Assembly (NCBI GenBank): GCA_020635495.1
Contig: JACJZQ010000011.1
Span: 1-64,000, forward strand
Direction of reading: 5' to 3'
DNA length: 64,000 nucleotides
Source of the DNA: Flavobacteriales bacterium
Lineage (GTDB): Bacteria > Bacteroidota > Bacteroidia > UBA10329
Made by a program: the position numbers and the translations under genes. The notes beneath the pieces were generated by a model. It was not told the origin of the DNA. It made no database searches and was given only the letters and a program-made list of their open reading frames with translations. Shown piece after piece: positions 27,601 to 34,057 of the stretch (positions are counted from its first letter, which is position 1; the number at the start of each line of letters is the position of its first letter).

Positions 27601-30600
27601 AGATACTGTAACGGTGTATGTGCCAGGACAAAGGTCAGAAGCAGTGGCAGTTGTCTGACCATCACTCCAATCATACGAATATGGTGGCGTTCCGCCCGAT
27701 GGAGATGCAGTTGCATAACCATCGCAACCTTCAAAGGTCTGCTCATCAACTACCGATGTACTGACAGAAAGTGCTGAAGGTTCAGATACCACAACCGAAC
27801 CAGAGGCTTCGCAGCCAATGGAATCTGTGACCACAACGGAGTACGGTCCAGCGGTTACACCAGAAAGAGTCTGAGTTGTTGCTCCGTTATTCCATAAATA
27901 TGTGAACGGAGTATTGTTCTGATTTGTGATCGGAGTTGCCGTTGCAGTACCGTCAGAACCTCCGTTACAACTGACATCTGTTCCTGTAACGTCAACTTCA
28001 AGGTCGCAAGTTGGAGGGTTGATGACCACGCTCGTTGTGAATTCACAACCATTGGCATCAGTAACAGTCACAGTGTATGTTCCAGCGCAAAGGTCAGATG
28101 CGGTGGCTGTGGTCTGACCATCGCTCCAAGAGTATGAATAAGGTGCGGTACCTCCTGTTGGATTGGCCACGGCCGATCCGTTACATCCGTTTACCAAAGT
28201 TTCATCATACGCAGTAACTACCGCTGTAAGCGTATTAGGCTCTTCAATAACTGAGTTGCAAGAAACGGTACAACCGTTGGCATCCGTAATCGTAACGCTG
28301 TAAGTTCCAGCGGTCAAGCCCGTTTGAGATGCATCTGTACTTCCGTTACTCCAAGAATAAGTATAAGGTGTTGTGCCGCCAGAAACTGAAACTTGAACGG
28401 AACCGTTGTCATCACCATTACATAGCGCATCTTCAGATGAACAAACTGGAGAAAGCGCATCAGGTTCTGAAATGGTGTACGTAGCTGTAGTTGTACAGCC
28501 GTTCAGGTCTTCAATAGTAACAGTGTAAGTTCCGGCCTCTAACCCGCTGACGTCTTCTGTGTTCGCTGTGAATCCGTTAGGTCCGGTCCAAGAGATATCA
28601 TATGGCTCGCAAGTTGAACCTCCAACAATACTAATGTCGATATCGCCATCTGATGCGCCATTGCATGATACACCTGCGCCACCAACGTATTCAGAAAGTT
28701 CGTAACCATCTATTTCCAATGCATCTGGTTCCGTGAGCGTAATTGAGGTGGTTTCTGTAGAACCATTGGCATCTGTTACAATAACAGAGTAAGTACCTGC
28801 GGCCAATCCGGTTGCAGTCTGAGTTGATTGACCGTTAGACCAATAGTATGTATAAGGAAGACAGCCACCTGTTACGTTAGCAGTTGCTGTACCATCCGAA
28901 GCTCCGTTGCAGCTAATGTTCGCACCGCAGAAGACTGTAGATGGGTCAATTGTAACCACAAGGTCAGAAGGAGTGATGGTTACATCAAACGAACAGCTGA
29001 AAGTGTTTCCAGATGCATCTGTTGCGGTGTAGGTAACAGTTGTCGTTCCAACTGGGAAAGAGTCTCCCGAGTTATAATTGCTAGATAGCGATGCTGAACA
29101 GTTATCATCTGCCTGAGGAATGTTCCAAACTACCTCTGGCGAGCAGTTTGAGCTTGCTGGAGTAACGTCAATGTCACTTGGGCAACCAAGAATTGTTGGG
29201 TTCTCATCATCGGTCACCACCACATCCTGCGTACAGGTTGCCGAGTTGCCGTTCACATCGGTAACGGTCCAAGTAACAGTTGTCGTTCCAACAGAATAAG
29301 GACCAGCGTTGTCCACAACTGTGGTTGCAACTCCACAGTTATCAGAAGTCGAAGGCGTTCCGATAGAAGCAGAAGACGTGCAAAGACCAGCGTCTGTGCT
29401 GATGTTGGCCGTTGCAGGGCAAGTAACAGATGGGTTCTCATCATCGGTCACCACCACATCCTGCGTGCAGGTAGCTGAGTTGCCGTTGACGTCAGTTACG
29501 GTCCAAGTAACAGTTGTCGTTCCAACAGAGTAAGGACCAGCGTTGTCCACAACTGTGGTTGCAACACCACAGTTATCAGAAGTCGAAGGCGTTCCGATGG
29601 AAGCAGAAGACGTACAAAGACCGGCATCTGTGCTGATGTTGGCCGTTGGAGGACAAGTGATTGTTGGAGGAGTGGGGTCGTTCTGCACCACTGTGCCTGA
29701 AGCATTATCAGTACATCCATTTGCGTCCGTAACCGTTACGGTGTAAGTTCCAACACCAACTCCAGAAATTGAAGGAGAATTTTGACCTCCTGGCGACCAA
29801 GAATAACCATATCCGGCTGTACCTCCTGAAACAGAAGCTGAAAGAGCACCATCAGTACCGCCTGGACAAATAACATCAGCATCAACGTTGACAGTAACTG
29901 TAGGCTCAGGGAAAACCGTCATCTGAGCATTAGCGCTGGCAGTACAATTGGTTGCAGTGAAGATCACATAGTGAGTTACCGTGTAGTCACCATCGGCCAA
30001 ATAGGTGTGCGTTGGATTTTCATTGGTTGAGGAGTTGCCATCTCCAAACGTCCAATAATGCGTAACGGAACCACCTGTGGCACCTGTGTTGCTAAAGCTG
30101 AACGAGTTTCCATCCAAGCACTGACTTTGGTCGTTGGCACTGAAATCTGGACGGATAACAGTAACCGTTTCTGTCGATGTCTGTGTTTGAGAATTACAGG
30201 CATCTGTAACCGTGTATGTATATGTAGTTGTATTGGTTGGAGAAACACTGACGTTGGCCCCTGCCGGAGCACCATTGTTCCAAGAACCCGTGTACGGTGG
30301 TAAACTTCCGCTTACAGAAGCTGTAAGGTTGGTGGATTGTCCCAGACAGATGGTCGTCTCTCCCGTTGTTGTCAGCGCCAATGGTACATCATTGTCAATA
30401 ATGTTGATGGTGGCTGAGCCAGGAGCCAAGCAATCACATGGAGGTTGATCCATATAAACGATGATGCTTTCTGTGCCTTCTATGGTAAAATCCAATGGGA
30501 CATTAATCGGAATGAGAACCGAATCCTGTCCTGCAGGAATCGAGACTGACAATGGGAATGCATCGTAGTCTACTCCCATGGTGGCCGTACCACCGATACT

Positions 30601-31587
30601 GAATGTTGCCCCAATGGCAAACGAGTTATCCGATAGGTTTACTCTTCTGAAAACCAAGTATTCATCAGAACAACCTTCTTCAATTTCTACATTGGTAAAG
30701 TCTACTGTTATTCCACCTCCAGAAGAGAAGCTTCCTGCTTCTAGGAATACGCCAGAATCATAGATGTGGTCGCCAGCATCAGCAATTGCCAATCTGATGT
30801 GGTAGGTCTGACAAGGGGTTACTACTGCTTGTGCTGTGAGCACTGTAGTGTAACCATCGTACTGAAGGTCAGGTCCAGAACCGTTTTCAACGTAGTAGGC
30901 ACAATTGTCGCATGGACCATTGGCAGGTTCATTCGCACTGTAGCCATTGTTAACGTTATTAATGGCAACTGGGGTAGTGGTTCCTGGTATCAGAGCAATA
31001 TTGGTAGAACCATTAGGAAATCCAGCAGGCGAGGAGTACGGACCTGAAATGCCAGGACCAGAAATAAAGAATCCGAATACGTCATTGTACTCGGAGTTAA
31101 CCCACTCTGGGTATTCTTCAGAAGCGAATACATAATTGAACCTCAGCGTATCGTCCTGAGGGACGAAATCGAATTCCAGAATAACAGCATCATAAGTCGT
31201 TTCGGTTGCAAGAACAGTTAGATCCGCATCGCCAACCCTTCCTTGATCGACTCCAGCGTTATTATCATCATCCGGCCCTATGGCAACATCAGCTCTACCT
31301 GTTGTCAGAATGATACCATTCTGCATGGTGAAAGTTGTGCCGCTGGCATCAAACGTTCCCGAAGCATTTGCTGGTCCTATGTAGTTGACGTTAGATACGG
31401 TAACGCACGAACCAAGAAGTACATCTTCAACCAACGCTTCAACTTCGCTAACGCTGCTTGCCTGATCAACACTTATCTGAGCAATTGAAGAATTAGTTGA
31501 GATTGCGATGATGGAAAGAGCTATCCACCAAGCTTTGCATAAAAGTTTCATTCCGTTGGTTGCTTTGCAAGATTGAGTGAGTTCCAT
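21676..31587 (-). CDS. Giant SprB-like modular adhesin with T9SS type B sorting domain
   Basis: About 3300 residues. The ATG at 31587 is chosen because a perfect TAAATTTG promoter element lies at 31627-31620, making longer starts untranscribed; ATG 31551 is an alternative. The signal peptide ends STNSSIAQ. Domain order: choice-of-anchor L domain (FNYVFASEEYPEWVNSEYND), Calx-beta-like domain, PKD domain (YWTFGDGNSS), one SprB-type repeat, three HYR domains, 16 more SprB-type repeats (each with GTYTVTVTDANGC-like ends), 14 Ig-like repeats of ~73 residues (xxTADGPTEFCEGDSVTLT with WSPNGETTQSI), a PKD domain (WSWDMGDGM), and the gliding-motility-associated C-terminus (NVFTPNNDGYND, YNRWG). Surface display by T9SS as a motility or attachment adhesin is the family expectation. 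It is divergent from two paralogous outer-membrane proteins. Confidence 0.93.
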   Translation of the reverse strand: MELTQSCKATNGMKLLCKAWWIALSIIAISTNSSIAQISVDQASSVSEVEALVEDVLLGSCVTVSNVNYIGPANASGTFDASGTTFTMQNGIILTTGRADVAIGPDDDNNAGVDQGRVGDADLTVLATETTYDAVILEFDFVPQDDTLRFNYVFASEEYPEWVNSEYNDVFGFFISGPGISGPYSSPAGFPNGSTNIALIPGTTTPVAINNVNNGYSANEPANGPCDNCAYYVENGSGPDLQYDGYTTVLTAQAVVTPCQTYHIRLAIADAGDHIYDSGVFLEAGSFSSGGGITVDFTNVEIEEGCSDEYLVFRRVNLSDNSFAIGATFSIGGTATMGVDYDAFPLSVSIPAGQDSVLIPINVPLDFTIEGTESIIVYMDQPPCDCLAPGSATINIIDNDVPLALTTTGETTICLGQSTNLTASVSGSLPPYTGSWNNGAPAGANVSVSPTNTTTYTYTVTDACNSQTQTSTETVTVIRPDFSANDQSQCLDGNSFSFSNTGATGGSVTHYWTFGDGNSSTNENPTHTYLADGDYTVTHYVIFTATNCTASANAQMTVFPEPTVTVNVDADVICPGGTDGALSASVSGGTAGYGYSWSPGGQNSPSISGVGVGTYTVTVTDANGCTDNASGTVVQNDPTPPTITCPPTANISTDAGLCTSSASIGTPSTSDNCGVATTVVDNAGPYSVGTTTVTWTVTDVNGNSATCTQDVVVTDDENPSVTCPATANISTDAGLCTSSASIGTPSTSDNCGVATTVVDNAGPYSVGTTTVTWTVTDVNGNSATCTQDVVVTDDENPTILGCPSDIDVTPASSNCSPEVVWNIPQADDNCSASLSSNYNSGDSFPVGTTTVTYTATDASGNTFSCSFDVTITPSDLVVTIDPSTVFCGANISCNGASDGTATANVTGGCLPYTYYWSNGQSTQTATGLAAGTYSVIVTDANGSTETTSITLTEPDALEIDGYELSEYVGGAGVSCNGASDGDIDISIVGGSTCEPYDISWTGPNGFTANTEDVSGLEAGTYTVTIEDLNGCTTTATYTISEPDALSPVCSSEDALCNGDDNGSVQVSVSGGTTPYTYSWSNGSTDASQTGLTAGTYSVTITDANGCTVSCNSVIEEPNTLTAVVTAYDETLVNGCNGSAVANPTGGTAPYSYSWSDGQTTATASDLCAGTYTVTVTDANGCEFTTSVVINPPTCDLEVDVTGTDVSCNGGSDGTATATPITNQNNTPFTYLWNNGATTQTLSGVTAGPYSVVVTDSIGCEASGSVVVSEPSALSVSTSVVDEQTFEGCDGYATASPSGGTPPYSYDWSDGQTTATASDLCPGTYTVTVSDANGCEETVTITVNPLLCTGFSVAVNRQSLSCFEAGDGSATAVVTGGTAPFTYSWSNGGTTPTITDLAAGSYTVTVTDAVNCSQTVSGNVTQPALLEAATAVDNVSCHGIGNGVVELTVTGGTPDYSFAWDNGATTEDLNGVGPGSYNVLVTDENGCTTTASAVVTELDTLGASSIDVQVSCNEGDNGSIDLTPTGGLPPYLYSWSNGATTQDISGLSAGTYTVTFADQNGCLFTYETTITEPNLLVATCSSEDALCNGDANGSVSVSVTGGTEPYSYSWSNGSTDASQSGLTAGTYVVTVTDANGCIATCNATVGQPNILTAVVIVQDETLVNGCNGSATVNPTGGTPPYTYEWSNGGTTQTITDLCAGTYTVTVYDANECEYTTSNIVNPPSCDLDVNMSSTDVDCNGSETGTATATPVTVQNNTPFTYLWNNGSTTQTLSGVSAGPYSVVVTDSIGCESSGSVVISEPSSLSVSTSVTDEQTFEGCDGSATATASGGTPPYSYEWSDGQTTATASDLCPGTYTVTVTDANGCEETVTITVNPLLCTGFSVAINTESLSCFEAGDGSATAVVTGGTAPFTYSWSNGATTPTISGLAAGSYTVTVTDAVNCSQTVSGNVSQPALLEAATAVDNVSCHGLGNAVVELTVTGGTPDYTFAWDNGATTEDLNNVGPGSYNVLVTDENGCTVTASAVVTEPDTLQVSSVDVDPTCFEGNDGSIDLTVSGGLGPYLVAWNSGQNTADISGLSAGTYTATIVDQNGCIYTYSTTLTDPPLVVPTITADGPTIFCEGDSVTLTSSEAASYLWSPNGETTQSITVYDAGDYTVNVVTEDGCEGTSASTTVSIFQVDPATITADGPTEFCDGSSVVLTASQGSSYSWMPNGETTQSITVTEAGNYSVTVTDANGCESSSDDIEITVFDLPEPIVTADGPLTFCDGGSVTLTSSESASYAWAPFGQTTQSIVVTESGIYRVTITNEDGCQSTSDPIQVIVNDNPEPVITAAGPAEFCEGGSVMLTGPAGYIYSWLPNGETSQSITVTASGDYQLTVTDEEGCSGESNIITVTEFDVDPATVTAQGDTEFCEGGEVILVSSPGASYEWSPNGETAQTINVSESGIYTVTVTDENGCVSTSDPVEVIVNPLPDATVTLSGPTEFCEGDSVTLTAPAGYVYQWSPNGETTQSITIYVSGTYTVAVTNENECIAVSDPVTITVFEEEEVEITADGATEFCDGGQVVLTASTGTAWTWSPNGETTQSITVSASGIYTVSITDANGCNYASSDSVEVTVNPLPQPTITADGPTEFCQEGSVVLTSSAAESYFWASNGETTQSITVTDPGIYRVTVTDENGCQGTSDPVVITVFDLPEPEITASGPLTICPEDSVTLTSSAASSYTWSPNGETTQSITVNTAGTYTVTVVDQNGCEGESEAVVVEVFEIEPVTVSVNGQTAFCDGDSVLLSASSGATFVWSPNGETTQSIYAHESGEYSVTVEDANGCTTDSDTISVEVFELPEPQITLSGPASFCEGDSVTLTVTTAEAYLWEPNGETTQSITVYESGSYSVQIADANTCVGNSDTIDVVVYIPEPAEIGTSGPVAFCDGGEVELTAIGGSSWEWSNNANTQSIIVTTSGEYSVEITDENGCSSMSDTISVEVFELPEVSVTASATEICEGDSALLTATTDDVVTFEWFENGSSIAGADGSTLAVIDESLYSVVVTDTNGCTATDDAPIVSVGPVPVAVITGGNIACPGDTIVLVASGGENYLWSTGETTASIVVLADSVGVYTVTVSNAVCSQTSSDSTEINVFDTPDALIQTNPSGFLEVEHLFEEISGDSSIVYWSWDMGDGMFLDGQSVSNFYSDEGFFTVVVTTENEDGCLGTDTAIVEITQVIDIPNVFTPNNDGYNDQLFIGNFGVENYEITIYNRWGIVMHHDSTGEVFWDGKTPAGLECEAGTYYYVLNVLNPNHSEGSFKKTGTITLIR
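25264..28443 (-). repeat. Supra-modular tandem duplication in the adhesin (2 x 1590 bp)
   Basis: A block of seven distinct SprB-type repeats occurs twice in the same order (unit 1 28443-26854, unit 2 26853-25264). The successive leaders are CSSEDALCNG, DETLVNGCNG, CDL(E/D)V, DEQTFEGCDG, CTGFSVA, EAATAVDNVSCHG and an SSxDV repeat. The spacing between equivalent cysteine codons is exactly 1590 bp (530 residues). Equivalent repeats in the two units resemble each other far more than their neighbours, so a seven-repeat block was duplicated as a whole. Confidence 0.85.
29198..29665 (-). repeat. Near-identical tandem HYR domains (2 x 234 bp)
   Basis: Two consecutive HYR domains share almost every residue (STDAGLCTSSASIGTPSTSD and SVGTTTVTWTVTDVNGNSAT in both). 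Their DNA is also nearly identical at a 234-bp period, with only scattered substitutions. This indicates a recent tandem duplication or ongoing gene conversion. A third, diverged HYR domain follows toward the C-terminus. Confidence 0.88.
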
Positions 31588-31619
31588 GTTACTGGTCGAA
31601 TTTTGTTCCTGTTCTCCTG

Positions 31620-31627
31620 CAAATTTA
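31620..31627 (-). promoter_or_regulatory. -7 promoter element of the giant adhesin gene
   Basis: TAAATTTG on the minus strand (31627-31620) is an exact TAnnTTTG match, 33 bases before the ATG at 31587. A TTTG occurs farther upstream, but at about 25 bp the spacing is too long, so the -33 box is unclear. It decides against in-frame starts at 31653 and 31644. Confidence 0.55.
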
Positions 31628-31708
31628 TGTCTTCGCTTGTACATTCGCGGCACAAATCGATAAATAACACGAATTCATCGAAGATTAACACGTACTCATC
31701 TAATCGGA

Positions 31709-33979
31709 ATGAAAGTATCAGGAATTATAAGGAAGGTATGTTTGATTGTTGGCTTCTTTGCACTAAATCCAAACGGTGTTTCCGCACAAGAGCAGGAAAG
31801 CTCAGCGGTTGATTCTATCAAACATAAACCCTACGTGGTATTTAGTCTTGGAGGAGGGGTTACCCGATTCATGGGAGACGTTCAGGATCTTTCAGAAAAG
31901 GTCAATGTTCATCAGATCGGAAACAGAGCAGCTTACGACTTGAACATAGGTCTGGCTCTATCAAAATCATTCATACTGAACCTGAATGCCATTTATGGCA
32001 AACTCAGTGGTAATGAAAACACCTTCGGTCAGCATCGGAATTTTGAGACACAAATGATTCTGGCAGGATTCAACACAGAATACAATTTTGCCGGCCTTTG
32101 GAAAAAGCGTCTTCCAGTTCTGAACCCATTTATTACTGTGGGTGGTTACTACGGCAACTATTTCAATATCTCAACAGACCTCATGACTGAGGATGGAACG
32201 CAGTATCACTACTGGAACAACGGTAGAATTCTTGATCAGGCTGAAACTGGGTTGGAATTGATCGACCGGGAAGCGGAAAATATGGTTCGAGATTATAAGT
32301 ATGAAACTTCCCTTATAGATGGTTCTGTACACACATTTACCGCAGCAGTAGGTTTTGGGCTTGATCTGCACATCAGCAAGGCACTTTCAGTGCGCTTAAT
32401 GAGCAGATATTTCCATGCCATCAATGACAAAGTGGATGGACATTATTCATCAGGTGTCTCCAGCATGCGAGATGGATATTTCTTCAATCAACTATCGTTG
32501 GTGGTCAATACCATCGCTTTTGGCAAAAGCAGAAGATCGGCCGAGCCAATTTACAAGTACCTGTTCGATGTTTCGCAGCTTGAAACATTGGAACAAGAAG
32601 ATAGGGATGGAGATGGAGTTTTAGACCTCCAAGACTTCTGCGCCAACACCCCAGCCGGAATTGAAGTGGATAAAAATGGATGTCCGTTAGATAAGGATGA
32701 AGATGGAATTGCAGATTACAAGGACGTTGATCCGAATACGCCTAAAGGTGAAATAGTCAATTCTAAAGGAGATTATGTTGATTACGAATTGATTGAGAGC
32801 AGATGGATAGACTATCAGGGAGCTAGAATCATTTCTTGGGATAAAAACTACAGCAATCCAAGATTTACAAACGAAGACAGCTACTCGGTAACGTTTGCGG
32901 TTAAGAAAGGCGAACAGATTGACGAAGCATCCCTTCTGAAGAAATACCCGAAACTGGTGAAGAAGGAGTTGTCTGATTCGCTTATCGTATTCAATATGGG
33001 AACCTACGATAAGTTTGAAACTGCTCAAGAGGCCACTCTACGAACACATCAGGCATTCACACACGATGCTGTTGTGGTCAATTCAGAATACATCAATAAG
33101 GTGGCTTCAGACCTGTCTGGAGTTGAAATTCCAGACTCTGTTGCCAATAGAGATTCTTACGGCATTGCCGAATCTATAGCAAAGATCAAACAGACTGATA
33201 GTTACACTTTCCCGCAATTGGAGTACACTATCTCCAGATTTGAAGGTCATTTGAAAGATGGAGTTCCAGAATCTGTGCTGGTAGAGCCATATCTGAGAGG
33301 TATTGCCCCTTTCACTTGGAATGAAGTGGTGAAGGAAACCTACATTGAAGTTAATGAGGAACTGAAACAGAATCCGGTTGCCAAGTTGCCTGCTACCATT
33401 GCTGTAGAATCCGACATCAATACTGAAGAGAATTCAACTACAAATGTGAGTCAGACTTCTGGTGAAGAGACCGGTTCAGCAACTTCTAATGCTGGTAACG
33501 CATCTGAAGAACCATTAATGGCTGAGTTCAAATTGAGCCCAAGCGCCAAATTGGAGTTCATGCCTACTACCGAGAAATTCAAAGTGGCCGACCTGAACGA
33601 AGATGGATTGATCAGTCACAAGGAAATTGAGCAAGTATTGGCAAGTATCGTTTCTGGAAATTCGGTCATGCTTGTGGAGGAATTCAACGAAATGACCGCC
33701 CTCTTCACAGATTTTACTGAGAATGTGGATCCCATTGATTTTGGTGGTACGAAAGCGGCTTATGTGGATGGTAAACTCACCATTTTCAAACCTCAGAATA
33801 CGGAGCTGAAAATGGACGCTAGAAGATTGCTTGCTAAGAAGTACGCAGATGGCGATTTCAACAAGGATGGCGAACTGACGCCAGATGAAGTTCAGAAGCT
33901 CATTGCACTTTTCATGGAAGGTAAATCAACGTACAGGTCTGAGCAGATCTATGAGTTGATTGACCTTTACTTCGAATAG
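31709..33979 (+). CDS. Outer-membrane barrel protein with TSP3 repeats, SPOR-like segment and EF-hands (paralog A)
   Basis: 756 residues. The signal peptide ends GVSAQ. Residues ~40-270 look like an outer-membrane beta-barrel (FSLGGGVTRFMGDVQD, YGKLSGNENTFGQHRNFE, PFITVGGYYGNYF). TSP3-type calcium-binding repeats follow (DRDGDGVLDLQDFC, DKDEDGIADYKDVDP). A SPOR-like beta-alpha-beta segment comes next (LIVFNMGTYDKFETAQEA), then helical and low-complexity linkers. The C-terminus has two canonical EF-hand loops (DLNEDGLISHKE and DFNKDGELTPDE). The EF-hands combined with a barrel are unusual. It is divergent from the giant adhesin and has a paralog immediately downstream. A role in anchoring or moving the adhesin is a hypothesis only. 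Confidence 0.8.
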   Translation: MKVSGIIRKVCLIVGFFALNPNGVSAQEQESSAVDSIKHKPYVVFSLGGGVTRFMGDVQDLSEKVNVHQIGNRAAYDLNIGLALSKSFILNLNAIYGKLSGNENTFGQHRNFETQMILAGFNTEYNFAGLWKKRLPVLNPFITVGGYYGNYFNISTDLMTEDGTQYHYWNNGRILDQAETGLELIDREAENMVRDYKYETSLIDGSVHTFTAAVGFGLDLHISKALSVRLMSRYFHAINDKVDGHYSSGVSSMRDGYFFNQLSLVVNTIAFGKSRRSAEPIYKYLFDVSQLETLEQEDRDGDGVLDLQDFCANTPAGIEVDKNGCPLDKDEDGIADYKDVDPNTPKGEIVNSKGDYVDYELIESRWIDYQGARIISWDKNYSNPRFTNEDSYSVTFAVKKGEQIDEASLLKKYPKLVKKELSDSLIVFNMGTYDKFETAQEATLRTHQAFTHDAVVVNSEYINKVASDLSGVEIPDSVANRDSYGIAESIAKIKQTDSYTFPQLEYTISRFEGHLKDGVPESVLVEPYLRGIAPFTWNEVVKETYIEVNEELKQNPVAKLPATIAVESDINTEENSTTNVSQTSGEETGSATSNAGNASEEPLMAEFKLSPSAKLEFMPTTEKFKVADLNEDGLISHKEIEQVLASIVSGNSVMLVEEFNEMTALFTDFTENVDPIDFGGTKAAYVDGKLTIFKPQNTELKMDARRLLAKKYADGDFNKDGELTPDEVQKLIALFMEGKSTYRSEQIYELIDLYFE

Positions 33980-34005
33980 ACGAGGTATTTTATTGGTTGA
34001 ATTAT

Positions 34006-34034
34006 ACCTTTAGTCTGACCAACTAAAGGTCAGA
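34006..34034 (+). promoter_or_regulatory. Interlocking inverted repeats between the two barrel paralogs
   Basis: Two mutually exclusive perfect hairpins overlap. ACCTTTAGT (34006-34014) pairs with ACTAAAGGT (34022-34030). TCTGACC (34014-34020) pairs with GGTCAGA (34028-34034). The loop of each contains an arm of the other. A near-consensus -7 (TACCTTTA, 34005-34012) overlaps the first arm. No T-run follows, so it is not a simple terminator. Confidence 0.6.
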
Positions 34035-34057
34035 TACCACATTTTCGACCAAAACCT

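Noticed and set aside
22400..28980. Many evenly spaced, similar sequence units that could be mistaken for a repeat array or CRISPR.
   Set aside because: The units are in frame within one long protein-coding gene, encode Ig-like and SprB-type domains, and lack short direct repeats with unique spacers.
24283..31047. Several plus-strand open frames of 60-120 codons antisense to the adhesin.
   Set aside because: They are shadows of the repetitive coding strand with no start context, family similarity or independent promoter.
31588..31653. A start for the giant adhesin 22 codons further upstream.
   Set aside because: The exact TAAATTTG promoter element at 31620-31627 lies inside that extension, and it would put a very basic 40-60 residue leader before the signal peptide.
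33980..34057. The spacer hairpin as a terminator for barrel paralog A.
   Set aside because: There is no T-run after either hairpin on the plus strand; an alternative-structure or operator role fits better.
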